Notes: generated by a model not told the origin, from the letters alone. A DNA stretch of 64,000 nt from Bufo bufo (GCF_905171765.1 NC_053390.1:583818471-583882470), one strand, 5' to 3'; counted from the first letter of the stretch, positions 50,201-62,334 are shown. Numbers and translations: made by a program.

Positions 50201-52675
50201 CCCATTGCAGAGAATCAGGCTTCATGTCACCCACCACTGGAACAGGCCACTTTCAGATATTTAGGCCCCGGCACCCAGACAGAGGAGAGAGGTCCCATTG
50301 CAGAGAATCAGGCTTCATGTCACCCACCACTGGAACAGGCCACTGTCAGATATTTAGGCCCCGGCACCCAGACAGAGGAGAGAGGTCCCATAGCAGAGAA
50401 TCAGGCTTCATGTCATAGCAGAGAATCAGGCTTCACGTCACCCACTACTGGAACAGGCCATTGTCAGATATTTGGGCCCCGGCACCCAGGCAGAGGAGAG
50501 AGGTCCCATTGCAGAGAATCAGGCTTCATGTCACCCACCACTGGAACAGGCCACTGTCAGATATTTAGGCCCCGGCACCCAGACAGAGGAGAGAGGTCCC
50601 ATTGCAGAGAATCAGGCTTCATGTCACCCACCACTGGAACAGGCCACTGTCAGATATTTAGGCCCCGGCACCCAGACAGAGGAGAGAGGTCCCATTGCAG
50701 AGAATCAGGCTTCATGTCACCCACCACTGGAACAGGCCACTTTCAGATATTTAGGCCCCGGCACCCAGACAGAGGAGAGAGGTCCCATTGCAGAGAATCA
50801 GGCTTCATGTCACCCACCACTGGAACAGGCCACTGTCAGATATTTAGGCCCCGGCACCCAGACAGAGGAGAGAGGTCCCATTGCAGAGAATCAGGCTGCA
50901 TGTCACCCACCACTGGAATAGGCCAATGGCAGATATTTAGGCCCCGGCACCCAGACAGAGGAGAGAGGTCCCATAGCAGAGAATCAGGCTTCATGTCACA
51001 GCAGAGAATCAGGCTTCACGTCACCCACCACTGGAACAGGCCACTGTCAGATATTTAGGCCCCGGCACCCAGACAGAGGAGAGAGGTCCCATTGTAGAGA
51101 ATCAGGCTTCATGTCACCCACCACTGGAACAGGCCACTGTCAGATATTTAGGCCCCGGCACCCAGACAGAGGAGAGAGGTCCCATTGTAGAGAATCAGGC
51201 TTCATGTCACCCACCACTGTAACAGGCCACTGTCAGATATTTAGGCCCCGGCACCCAGACAGAGGAGAGAGGTCCCATTGCAGAAAATCAGGCTGCATGT
51301 CACCCACCACTGGAATAGGCCACTGGCAGATAATTAGGCCCCGGCACCCAGACAGAGGAGAGAGGTCCCATAGCAGAGAATCAGGCTTCATGTCATAGCA
51401 GAGAATCAGGCTTCACGTCACCCACCACTGGAACAGGCCATTGTCAGATATTTAGGCCCCGGCACCCAGACAGAGGAGAGAGGTCCCATAGTGGAGAATC
51501 AGGCTTCATGTCATAGCAGAGAATCAGGCTTCATGTCACCCACCACTGGAACAGGCCATTGTCAGATATTTAGGCCCCGGTACCCAGACAGAGGAGAGAG
51601 GTCCCATTGCAGAGAATCAGGCTTCATGTCACCCACCACTGGAACAGGCCACTGTCAGATATTTAGGCCCCGGCACCCAGACAGAGGAGAGAGGTCCCAT
51701 TGCAGAGAATCAGGCTTCATGTCACCCACCACTGGAACAGGCCACTTTCAGATATTTAGGCCCCGGCACCCAGACAGAGGAGAGAGGTCCCATTGCAGAG
51801 AATCAGGCTTCATGTCACCCACCACTGGAACAGGCCACTGTCAGATATTTAGGCCCCGGCACCCAGACAGAGGAGAGAGGTCCCATAGCAGAGAATCAGG
51901 CTTCATGTCACAGCAGAGAATCAGGCTTCACGTCACCCACTACTGGAACAGGCCATTGTCAGATATTTGGGCCCCGGCACCCAGGCAGAGGAGAGAGGTC
52001 CCATTGCAGAGAATCAGGCTTCATGTCACCCACCACTGGAACAGGCCACTGTCAGATATTTAGGCCCCGGCACCCAGACAGAGGAGAGAGGTCCCATTGC
52101 AGAGAATCAGGCTGCATGTCACCCACCACTGGAATAGGCCAATGTCAGATATTTAGGCCCCGGCACCCAGACAGAGGAGAGAGGTCCCATAGCAGAGAAT
52201 CAGGCTTCATGTCACAGCAGAGAATCAGGCTTCACGTCACCCACCACTGGAACAGGCCATTGTCAGATATTTAGGCCCCGGCACCCAGACAGAGGAGAGA
52301 GGTCCCATTGTAGAGAATCAGGCTTCATGTCACCCACCACTGGAACAGGCCACTGTCAGATATTTAGGCCCCGGCACCCAGACAGAGGAGAGAGGTCCCA
52401 TTGTAGAGAATCAGGCTTCATGTCACCCACCACTGTAACAGGCCACTGTCAGATATTTAGGCCCCGGCACCCAGACAGAGGAGAGAGGTCCCATTGCAGA
52501 GAATCAGGCTGCATGTCACCCACCACTGGAACAGGCCACTGTCAGATATTTAGGCCCCGGCACCCAGACAGAGGAGAGAGGTCCCATTGCAGAGAATCAG
52601 GCTTCATGTCACCCACCACTGGAACAGGCCACTGTCACACATTTAGGCCCCGGCACCCAAACAGAGGAGAGGTTC
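47228..52675. repeat. 93-bp minisatellite with 25-bp partial duplications and higher-order repeats
   Basis: The basic unit is 93 bp (for example 50597 to 50690). A frequent variant has an extra 25-bp copy of ATAGCAGAGAATCAGGCTTC plus five bases. Longer blocks repeat with offsets of 304 bp (3x93+25), 1216 bp (12x93+4x25) and 1495 bp (15x93+4x25). Because 93 is divisible by three, several frames of up to 190 codons run through the array; I regard these as by-products of the period and not as genes. The array is internal to hAT-B. Confidence 0.95.
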
Positions 52676-52785
52676 ATTCAACTTTGGGTTGCCCCGCAAT
52701 ATAATGATAAAATTTAAAAAAGAGGATTGAATGAAGTGCCCTGGAGTACAAGAATATATTGTTAAGGGGAGGTAGTTATAAATGT

Positions 52786-55700
52786 CTAATCTGCACAAGG
52801 GATGGACAGGTCCTGTGGGATCCATGCTTGGTTCATTTTTATGAACGTCAGCTTGTCCACATTGGCTGTGGATAGGCGGCTGCGTTTGTCTGTAATGACG
52901 CCCCCTGCCGTGCTGAATACATGTTCAGACAAAACGCTGGCCGCCGGGCAGGCCAGCACCTCCAAGGCATAAAAGGCTAGCTCTGGCAACGTGGACAATT
53001 TGGAGACCCAGAAGTTGAATGGGGCCAAACCATCAGTCAGTACGTGGAGGGGTGTGCACACGTACTGTTCCACCATGTTAGTGAAATGCTGCCTCCTGCT
53101 AACACGTTCCGTATCAGGTGGTGGTGCAGTTAGCTGTGGCGTGGTGACAAAACTTTTCCACATCTCTGCCAAGCTAACCCTGCCCTCAGAGGAGCTGGCC
53201 GTGACACAGCTGCGTTGGCGACCTCTTGCTTCTCCTCTGCCTTCGCCTTGGGCTTCCACTTGTTCCCCTGTGACATTTGGGAATGCTCTCAGTAGCGCGT
53301 TTACCAACGTGCGCTTGTACTCGCGCATCTTCCTATCACGCTCCAGTGTAGGAAGTAAGGTGGGCACATTGTCACGTTAAAATGTGGGCAACTCTGCTGT
53401 TGTTGTGCAGGCACTGCAGCATGTAGTCGCTTATGTGTGCCAGGCTGCCCAGAGGTAAGGACAAGCTGTCCTCTGTGGGAGGCGTATCGTCATCGTCCTC
53501 CGTTTCCCCCAGCCACGCACCAGTGATGGGCCCGAGCTGCGTTGGGTGCCACCCCGCTGTGAACATGCTTCATCCTCATCCTCCTCCACCTCCTCCTCAA
53601 CCTCGTCCTCCTCGTCCTCCAGTAGTGGGCCCTGTCTGGCCACATTTGTACCTGGCCTCTGCTGTTGCAAAAAACCTCCCTCTGAGTCACTTCTAAGAGA
53701 CTGGCCTGAAAGTGCTAAAAATGACCCCTCTTCCTCCTCCTCCTCCTCCTGGGCCGCCTCCTCTTCCATCATTGCCCTAAGTGTTTTCTCAAGGAGACTT
53801 AGAAGTGGTATTGTAACGCTGATAACGGCGTCATCGCCACTGGCCATGTTGGTGGAGTACTCTAAACAGTGCAACAGGGCACACAGGTCTCGCATGGAGG
53901 CCCAGTCATTGGTGGTGAAGTGGTGCTGTTAAGCAGATGCGACTGACCCGTGCGTGCTGCAGCTGAAACTCCACTATGGCCTGCTGCTGCTCGAACAGTC
54001 TGTCCAGCATGTGCAAGGTGGAGTTCCACCTGGTGGGCACGTCGCATATGAGGCGGTGAGCGGGAAGGCCGAAGTTACGCTGTAGCGCAGACAGGCGAGC
54101 AGCGGCAGGATGTGAACTCCGGAAGCGCGCACAGACGGCCCGCAATTTATGCAGCAGCTCTGACATGTCGGGGTAGGGATGTGCGTCAGTCAAGGGATGT
54201 GCGTCAAACCGGCTAGTCCCAGAGCTGCGACGAGATTTTGCCCATTATCGCACACCACCAGGCCGGGCTTGAGGCTCACCGGCAGCAACCACTCGTCGGT
54301 TTGTTGTTAAATACCCCGCCACAACTCCTGCGTGTGTGGGGCCTGTCCCCCAAACATATGAGTTTCAGAATGGCCTGCTGACGTTTACTCCAGGCTGTGC
54401 TGAAGTTGGTGGTGAAGGTGTGTGGCTGACTGGATGAGCAGGTGGAAGAAGAGGAGGAGGAAGCGGAGTAGGAGGAGAAGGCTACAGGAGGCAAAGAATG
54501 TTGCCCTGCGATCCTTGGCTGCGGAAGGACGTGCGCCAAACAGCTCTCTGCCTGGGGCACAGCCGCCACTACATTTACCCAGTGTGCAGTTAGGGAGATA
54601 TAGCGTCCCTGGCCATGCTTACTGGTCCACGTATCTGTGGTTAGGTGGACCTTGCCACAGATGGCGTTGCGCAGTGCACACTTGATTTTATCAGATACTT
54701 GGTTGTGCAGGGAAGGCACGGCTCTCTTGGAGAAGTAGTGGCGGCTGGGAACAACATACTGTGGGACAGCAAGCGACATGAGCTGTTTGAAGCTGTCTGT
54801 GTCCACCAGCCTGAATGACAGCATTTCATAGGCCAGTAGTTTAGAAATGCTGGCATTCAGGGCCAGGGATCGAGGGTGGCTAGGTGGGAATTTACGCTTT
54901 CTCTCAAATGTTTGTGAGATGGAGAGCTGAACGCTGCCGTGTGACATGGTGGAGATGCTTGGTGACGGAGGTGGTGGTGTTGGTGGTACATCCTCTGTTT
55001 GCTGGGCGGCAGGTGCCAACGTTCCTCCAGAGGTGGAGGAAGAGGCCGAGGCAGCAGCAGAAGAGGTAGCAGGGGGAGCCTGAGTGAGTTCCTTGTTTTT
55101 AAGGTGTTTACTCCACTGCAGTTCATGCTTTGCATGCAGATGCCTGGTCATGCAGGTTGTGCTAAGGTTCAGAACGTTAATGCCTCGCTTCAGGCTCTGA
55201 TGGCACAGCGTGCAAACCACTCAGGTCTTGTCGTCAGCACATTGTTTGAAGAACTGCCACGCCAGGGAACTCCTTGAAGCTGCCTTTGGGGTGCTCGGTC
55301 CCAGGTGGCGGTGGCCAGTAGCAGGCAAACTCTCTTGGCGGCGGGTGTTCTGCTTTTGCCCATTGCTCCCTCTTTTGCTACGCTGTTGGCTCGGTCTCAC
55401 CACTGCCTCTTCCTCCGAACTCTGAAAGTCAGTGGCACGACCTTCATTCCATGTGGGGTCTAGGACCTAATCGTCCCCTGCATCGTCTTCCACCCAGTGT
55501 TCCTCCCTGACCTCCTGTTCGGTCTGCACACTGCAGAAAGACGCAGCAGTTGGCACCTGTGTTTGATCATCATCAGAGACGTGCTGAGGTGGTATTCCCA
55601 TGTCCTCATCATCAGGAAACATAAGTGGTTGTGGATCAGTGCATTCTATGTCTTTCACCGCTGGGGAAGGGCTAGGTGGATGCCCTTGAGAAACCCTGCC

Positions 55701-56108
55701 AGCAGAGTCTTCAAACAGCATAAGAGACTGCTGCATAAGTTGAGGCTCAGACAGTTTCCCTGATATGCATGGGGGTGATGTGACAGACTGATGGGCTTGG
55801 TTTTCAGGCGCCATCTGTGCGCTTTCTGCAGAAGACTGGGTGGGAGATAATGTGAACGTGCTGGATCCACTGTCGGCCACCCAATTGACTAATGCCTGTA
55901 CCTGCTCAGGCCTTACCATCCTTATAATGGCATTGGGCCCCACCAAATATCACTGTAAATTCTGGCGTCTACTGGGACCTGAGGTAGTTGGTACACTAGG
56001 ACGTGTGGCTGTGGCAGAACGGCCACGTCCTCTCCCAGCACCAGAGGGTCCACTAACACCACCACGACCATGTCCGTGTCCGCGTCCCTTACTAGATGTT
56101 TTCCTCAT
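52786..56108 (-). pseudogene. hAT transposase of hAT-B, decayed
   Basis: Starting at the Met at 56108 (MRKTSSKGRGHGHGRGG), the frame continues in phase to about 54276 with three in-frame stops (near 55950, 55467 and 55221), then breaks into several frames. Domains in order: an acidic, Ser/Pro-rich N-terminus; a BED-type zinc finger (VCTLCHQSLKRG with TRHLHAKH); the first catalytic Asp in HLTTDTWTSKHGQ; the second in VVCDNGQNLVAAL (near 54240); PTRWNSTLHMLDRL (54040); an acidic insert coded by CTC/CCT triplet repeats (53560-53770); and the C-terminal dimerisation segment ACPAASVLSEHVFSTAGG (52950). This identifies a hAT transposase. At least three frameshifts and three stops make it inactive. 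Confidence 0.92.
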
Positions 56109-56236
56109 TGTTACCGTTCACCACAATAAGAAAAAAATTATTTGACCCAATGTATACAGGCCTTTTTTTACAGGCACCTAACACTATCTGGCTATCTATT
56201 TAGGTACCGTATTACACTAATACAGGCACATCAGAA

Positions 56237-56885
56237 ACCACTGATTTAGGGAATTGCTAATTTGGGAATTGTATTTCAACCCACAACAAAAACTGTGCTT
56301 TGACGGACACTAATTAACTTGACCAGCCACAGCAGTAACCTCGGATTTAGCTGAATATAAATTGTAGGCCTAGTATTTAGGCCCTGGATGGATGACAGGT
56401 ATCCCTTTACGGACAGAATTACACTTGGAGATGCACGGTATCGTGTGAAGTTATTGAGAATGACCCTATCAGCACCTTCAATCTAATATACCCTTTTATG
56501 GATAGATTTAAACTTGGCCTGCTACAGCAGAAACCACTGATTTAGGGAATTGATAATTTGGGAATTGTATTTCAACCCAGAACAAAAACTGTGCTTTGAC
56601 GGACACTAATTAACTTGACCAGCCACAGCAGTAACCTCGGATTTAGCTGAATATAAATTGTAGGCCTAGTATTTAGGCCCTGGATAGATGACAGGTATCC
56701 CTTTACGGACAGAATTACACTTGGAGATGCACGGTAGCGTGTGAAGTTATTGAGAATGACCCTATCAGCACCTTCAATGTAATATACCCTTTTATGGATA
56801 GAATTAAACTTGGCCTGCTACAGCAGAAACCACTGATTTAGGGAATTGCTAATTTGGGAATTGTATTTCAACCCAGAAAAAAATA
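56237..56885. repeat. 296-bp tandem repeat upstream of the hAT-B transposase
   Basis: ACCACTGATTTAGGGAATTG starts at 56237, 56533 and 56829, giving two full units of 296 bp and a partial third. It lies between the transposase start and the right terminus, so it may be part of the transposase promoter region. Confidence 0.9.
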
Positions 56886-57317
56886 TATCCTTTGCCAGAC
56901 AGCAGACAGTATTACAATTGGCTAGCCACAGCTGAAACACCAGATTTAGGGTACTGCTATTTTGGCAATTGTATTTCACCCTTCAATAAAATAGCAAGCA
57001 CAGCCAAGCCCCTGATGTAGGATATAGCAAAAAAAAAAAACACACTATTGATGGTTAAATGGACTTCGTGGCAGCTTGTGCTGGCGCATCACAAGACACA
57101 AAATGGCCGCCGATCACCCCAGAAAAAAGTGACAGAAAAACGCTCTGGGCAGCCTAAAAACAGTGAGCAATTAACTAGCAGAAGTTGAATCATACACAGC
57201 TGTAGATTGATCACTTCAGTAAGTGTTTTTGCCTAATCTCGCCCTACACTGATCAGAGCAGAGTGACGTGCGGCGCTACGTGACTCCAGCTTAAATAGAG
57301 GCTGGGTCACATGCTGC

Positions 57318-57420
57318 ACTGGCCAATCACAGCCATGCCAATAGTAGGCATGGCTGTGATGGCCTCTAGGGGCAAGTAGTATGACGCTTGTTGATTGGCT
57401 GCTTTGCAGCCTTTCAAAAA
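57318..57420 (-). promoter_or_regulatory. CCAAT-box region and palindrome near the right end of hAT-B
   Basis: 57328-57358 is a palindrome (CACAGCCATGCC / GGCATGGCTGTG). CCAAT or ATTGG occurs at 57322, 57339 and 57394. It lies upstream of the minus-strand transposase and inside the terminus. A promoter or subterminal transposase-binding role is an inference. Confidence 0.3.
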
Positions 57421-57554
57421 GCGCCAAGAAAGCGCCGAACACAGAACCCAGACTTTTACGTAAATGTTCGGGTTCGGGTCCGTTTCACGAACACCCCAAA
57501 ATTCGGTACGAACCCGAACTATACAGTTCGGGTTCGCTCATCCCTACTTACCAG

Positions 57555-58686
57555 GGACAAATCTGCTGTGCAACGCGTGCGCTTTCAAAAATTTATCTGT
57601 GACATACAATGTAATTTTTCCGTAGACAGTGTCCGCTTCTGACAGTGACTTTACCAGGGCCACATCTTCAGCTCACCTGCAGGCCCTCACCTACAATCTT
57701 TTGGAGGGTCAGACTGGCCCTCACCTACAATCTTTTACAGGGTCAGCTCACCTGCAGGCCCTCACCTAATTATACCTAATAGATAATTTGTGCGCATGCT
57801 GCCTTGCTTGGATGTGGTAGCCATAGCCGTTTCTCAGGCTCCCTCTCCGGAATCGAACACTGATTCCCCCTTACCCATGGTCACCGTGGTTGGCACTGAA
57901 AATAACATCAAAAGTTGATAGGGCAGAAATCCGAATGGATCGTCGCCGTCTCGGGGACTTGCGATCGGCCCCAGTTTATCTAGAGTCACCAAAGCGGCAG
58001 CAGGCCCTCACCCATAATGTTTTAGATGGTCAGATCAGCAGGCCCTTTCTCAAAATGTTTTTGAGGGTCACCAGCAGGCCATGAATTATAATTTTTCAAG
58101 GCTGTGTATGATGCCCTCCTTTATGTGTAATAAAGGGTGTATTCGAGTGCCGGTACCTTGTAATTTTTGGAAGCCTGTTCACTTAGCGCACAGGCTTTAT
58201 GAGTGTAGGAGTCCCACTACATGAACAATTGTGCCACAATGTGAATGAGGCCCTCCTTTAAGTGATATACAGGTTGTATCGGAGTGCCTCTTCCTTGAAA
58301 TTTTTGGCAGCAATTGCACTTTATATACAAGTAAATATACAGGAAAGAATGTTTCCTAGCAATTTTCATCTAAAATCGATTTTATCTTTGGTTTTGTGCG
58401 TATTATTGCCAGTCTGTAAAAGTGTCGTACTACTCGGACAACATCATTCCCAGCAGCGACCTGGGAGTCCAAGATGCATCCAGACATCCTCCCCATGCTG
58501 TTCCCGAACCATTTCAGCGGTGTTTCCATCAATTTCTGACCTTTTCCTATGAATCAGGCACCCTCCCCTCTTCAGAGCAGGGGATGCCTGGTTTAATGCT
58601 CGGGTTCTCCCTTTGACTTCCATTATCCTGATGTGTTCGGCCTGAGCCCCCGAGCACCCGAGCACTATGGTGCTTGATCAACAATA
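57555..58686. repeat. Right part of hAT-A with short repeats
   Basis: The 102-bp units of hAT-A resume after hAT-B, followed by repeated GCAGGCCCTCACCTA-type segments (57690-57770 and 58000-58080) and the right terminus. No coding sequence is recognised. Confidence 0.6.
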
Positions 58687-58694
58687 CTAGCATG

Positions 58695-59728
58695 GCTTAT
58701 ACTTTTGTATCCTAATCTCATCTGTCTGTTTCAAACAATGAAAGTTATGGTAAGAGCTTCAGAGTTGAACCCAAGTACATCTCCAATTCTGCTGTTCATC
58801 TTGGCCGTTGCCACCTAGTAGAGACAATTCTGAGGACCTCAAGCTAGGAATATCATTGCAACAATGACCATACTACCTTAAGAATATTATTAAGATTGAA
58901 GACTAAGTTTCTTTAGAGTCTGTACTTCAATCTAGCCTGCACTATTCTGACTTTGGCACAGTGGGTCCGCTACCCAGTTGTTCAAATACAGTATATGTTA
59001 TAAAACTTTAAATTCTGGTGACAACATGTGAAGACATTGCAACTGAATGTATCTTACCATCAATTCTCTGCTTTTACAGATCTTTTGCTTAAAATTATAC
59101 AGTACATAAAGAGCAAAGTCTAGGTCAGACTCCCATGGTGCTTATAAACTAGATGTCTTTTTTATTGAAGTTTGTGACTTGCCTGTGACTTTTAGCCATC
59201 AACCGTTTGTCAGTGACAAATGTTTATGGCTAATAGGGGACAAGATCTCATTGTTTTCCCACCAGATAGAAGATTTGAGTTCAGTTCTCTGTGCATGAGG
59301 CTATATAAAAGGCAAGGATGATTAACGCTTGAAGGATTGTTTGATGACTGTTTTATGGTTAATGTTCATGCTAGCAAGACCATGGTATACAACACAGGTC
59401 AACAAATATAAATATCTTTCATTAAAACATTAGGACATTTGGTAACACCTGTATTATTCCCTTTATAAACTGGTGTGTTAGGAGGAAATTTAGCACACAT
59501 TTAATCAGGTCACAAATCCATTGGACATTGTTATTGAAAATGACTGTTAGAAAACACAGTAATGTTAGGAAGGAATTTTAGAAATTCATAACTTAATAAC
59601 TTGTGAATCTGCGTGTATTTATGCATGCTGTGGTTCTTTGTCTTTTAATTGAGATTAAAGTTTATATTTTAAGCATAAAGGCTTTTTTAGACTGTGATAT
59701 TGCCTATTTGCTAAAATTTTGTAGTGAA
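58695..59728. other. Intergenic, no supported gene
   Basis: AT-rich sequence without recognisable repeats or coding signal. Confidence 0.5.
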
Positions 59729-59730
59729 CA

Positions 59731-59880
59731 GCTCCAGCGCATGCCAATGAGTCCTGAATATTCATGAGCTCCTGGCTTTCTCCGCCCCTTGCTGCTAATT
59801 CAAAAACTGTCAATCAGTGACTGGGTGCAGGGAAAGCCAGAAGCTCCTGAATATCAGGACTCCCCAGCATACGCTGGAGC
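59731..59880. mobile_element. Imperfect foldback MITE
   Basis: GCTCCAGCGCATGCC at the left pairs with ACGCTGGAGC at the right, and AGGAGCT/AGCTCCT, CTGGCTTTC and GAAAGCCAG pair inside. No target duplication was defined. Confidence 0.5.
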
Positions 59881-61047
59881 TGTTAGTGTTATACCCTAGC
59901 AGCAGAAAACTGGTGACGGATTCCCTTTAAAGAGGTTTTCCCATAAAAAAAAATTGAAAAAGTGCTATACTGTATATTCATTATATTGAATATACAGCTT
60001 TTTGTTCTATCTGAACACGTGATTCATCATTGCTTCTTGATTGTGGGCCAATGAGAAGGAAGCAATGTCAAGTTCACAACAATACTTAGTGCACCAATCA
60101 GTAATCTGTAGTCAGACCTGCTAAAATGTGAAGATGCACGTAGTGCGAAAAAATATTCTAATCACTGCCGATTAGCACACTCGCGAATATATTGGAGAAC
60201 TTGACTCAATCTGCATATAAAGCTACTCTAATGTTCTGCCGTGCCAACAATTTTGTCCACTTTCAGGAAACTTATAACTTAATACCAGCTTGAAAAATGT
60301 AGCCAAAGTGACCCACGCCTGTATATCGCGCTACGAATTCGCACTACGTGATTTTTACATTGTCGATTTATCACATTCAATAAAATAATCTAAGGTTTAC
60401 TATATGCTGTGTTGTGATATTTTTTAATGCATGGCAGTATCAATATATTGCTGTATTACTTGAGTACCATATGGCAGTATAATATGTACACTCTATGATG
60501 TTTATTATTTGAGCAGAGTCTGACAGTATTAATTGGTTTTGTTATTGGGTATTGTACAGTATCAATATTTATGTGGCGTGAAGTATACAATGTGCTATAG
60601 TTTAGGAAATATTATCATCCCTTCTTTGAAAGCTAATCTTGAGTCACTACCTGGACCTCCATTGATCTGAACTTCTAGCAATGTTTCTCATTTCAATGTA
60701 CTCCCTATTGGTTATGATTTGTGGATACCTAAAAGCAAAGACACCCTTGGCAATGTTTCATGGAATGATAGAAATTGTATAATTTGTGCAATACTATGAA
60801 ATCATGAGAACATTACCCGTTTGGGTTGCTTGACAACTGGAGTTAAGAAACTCTGGTCTACAATATTTTCCTCGCCACCTATGAATAGAATTGCACTAGG
60901 GAGCCACAATTATTAGGTATTGTACTTTGCATAGATTGTCTTAACAGGGATCTCAAGTCTCCCGGACGTTCAGGGAGTCTCCCGCTATTAGATAGCGGCT
61001 CGCTGACACCCGCATGTGAAACAATATATCCCGGAAAGGTTTACTGA
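59881..61047. other. Intergenic, decayed repeats only
   Basis: 60120-60380 contains GAATATT/CGAATTCGC words like the hAT-type MITEs at 12053 and 37246, but no ends or duplications. 60955-61020 has a short CTCCCGGACG/GGGAGTCTCCC motif. No genes are seen. Confidence 0.4.
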
Positions 61048-61502
61048 TAGCAGAGCAGAGAGATAAGAGAAGTGACAGCACAGAGAGTTTACATTACAGG
61101 TTAAATTAACCCTTTAGGGTCAAATTGGCTTCTCAAGGAGATATATGTTAAAGGCATCCTTTCTTCTGTCTCATTCAGTAGCTATACAACTATTGAGAGA
61201 GATGTATTTTTTTAAAATACATTTACACATTTAACCCTCCATTTTAATTATATTATTTACCCCAGTGTTAAATTCACACCCCCTGGATGCTTGTTTTTTT
61301 TCCTACAGTAGGGTAGATAATTACACACAGGGTTTTAAAGAATAAACTTCCTGACTCAGACCAAGAGCCGACTTAGCGAATCAGCAAGTGAATCGAAGCA
61401 TCCGCGCATGCGCATTGCGCAACCTAAGCTTCGGTTCACTTGCTTCTTGTCAGCTCAGCGAATGAACCGATTCATGTGAAAGATCCGAACTTCCCATCTC
61501 TA
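61048..61502. mobile_element. Possible hAT-type insertion in a palindrome
   Basis: The right end reads TAGAGATGGGAAGTTCGG on the minus strand, hAT-like. GTTTACTG (61040-61047) and GTTTACTC (61503-61510) could be an 8-bp duplication with one mismatch. Removing the interval restores a palindrome CCGGAAAGGTTTACT / AGTAAACCTTTCCGG. The left end does not match the right end, so support is weak. Confidence 0.4.
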
Positions 61503-61510
61503 GTTTACTC

Positions 61511-62153
61511 GCAGTAAACCTTTCCGGCAACCTGTAGCAGTGTCCCCTTCTCGGCGCGTGCGAACAGTGCAAGAAGAAGCCGATGCCAGCAGTCCGCAAC
61601 GGCGCATCAGGCTGAGCCTGTGCGCACGCGCGGGATCTCAAAGCGGGAAGAGGTCGAGGGAGGGAGAGGCGGCACTGAGGAGTAGAAGGCGGCGCTGGGC
61701 ACGAACGGCGATGCGTGCGGCCGGGCACCATGCATCCACAGACCTCCCCTGCTTGGGCACCTTAATTCAATGATTGACAGGTTAGTAAAACCTGTTTTTC
61801 CGCAGAATAAAGCCACAAATAGCTTTTATAAGGCCACCTTAGAAATCAGAATGCTACCCTGGACATGAGCATATGTTTAGCTCACAGGGCTTATAGGTGG
61901 TGACAGAACCCGTTTAATCATATACATAAATATGATAATTTGGGGCAGGGTAATGAGCCCAGTCCTCCACACCATAGAGCAGTGTGCAGATACTGCATAT
62001 GTTTGGAAAATGTAATAAAAAGTTTGTGAAAGAAAAAAAAAGAAAACCTCCCTGAAATGAGTTTTTGCAGGTTGGGATGTCTGTCTTAATGACTGATGCA
62101 TATACAGTTGAAAAGCAGGCATTAAAGGGGTTGTCAAATCTCACGGTTACTAA
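61511..62153. other. Intergenic, CpG-rich then AT-rich
   Basis: 61545-61730 is GC- and CpG-rich (GCGCACGCGCGGGA and similar) and may be part of a repeat promoter. No gene is supported. Confidence 0.4.
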
Positions 62154-62331
62154 GGGTACGGCAACATGATAAAGTTTCTGCATGCTGTTTTGGATGCCAA
62201 AATCAGGAATGAATTTAAAAAAGAGGAGGAGTTGTATCTGTCCTTTATACTTTCTCTCCTTTTATAATCCACTCCTGATTTTGGCTTCCAAAACTGCATG
62301 CAGAGAACTGACCGTGTGGTTGTACATACCC
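62154..62331. mobile_element. Small foldback MITE with TAA duplication
   Basis: The ends GGGTACGGCAACATG and the inverse of GGGTATGTACAACCAC are flanked by TAA. The inner halves pair (GCATGC, AAAATCAGGA). It is 178 bp long and has no coding capacity. Confidence 0.65.
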
Positions 62332-62334
62332 TAA

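Larger units (their letters stand above)
38713..57546. mobile_element. hAT-B: long hAT element with internal minisatellite and decayed transposase
   Basis: The ends are TAGAGTTGAGCGAAC at the left and the inverse of TAGGGATGAGCGAACCCG at the right. Perfect 8-bp duplications CTTACCAG flank it (38705-38712 and 57547-57554). Its own sequence of about 10.7 kb consists of a short left part, a 93-bp minisatellite, a minus-strand hAT transposase gene (52786-56108) and a promoter-side region with a 296-bp tandem repeat. A Tx1-like retrotransposon is inserted in the minisatellite. It is unusually long for a hAT element. Confidence 0.92.
37858..58686. mobile_element. hAT-A: outer non-autonomous hAT element
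   Basis: It starts TAGTGATGATCAAGCATGC and ends with the inverse GGTGCTTGATCAACAATA. Perfect 8-bp duplications CTAGCATG flank it (37850-37857 and 58687-58694). About 2.0 kb belongs to the element itself; the rest is the nested hAT-B. Its own sequence is made of internal tandem repeats (about 172 bp and about 102 bp periods) and has no transposase. Confidence 0.85.

Noticed and set aside
47228..52675. CRISPR-like array or a repeat-protein gene
   Set aside because: Units are contiguous 93-bp tandem copies without unique spacers, in a vertebrate transposon. The open frames follow from the period being divisible by three, occur in two frames at once, and are cut by the 25-bp steps.
53431..53932. 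Ser- or Glu-rich frames on both strands as a separate gene
   Set aside because: They come from CTC/CCT triplet repeats that encode the acidic insert of the decayed hAT transposase.
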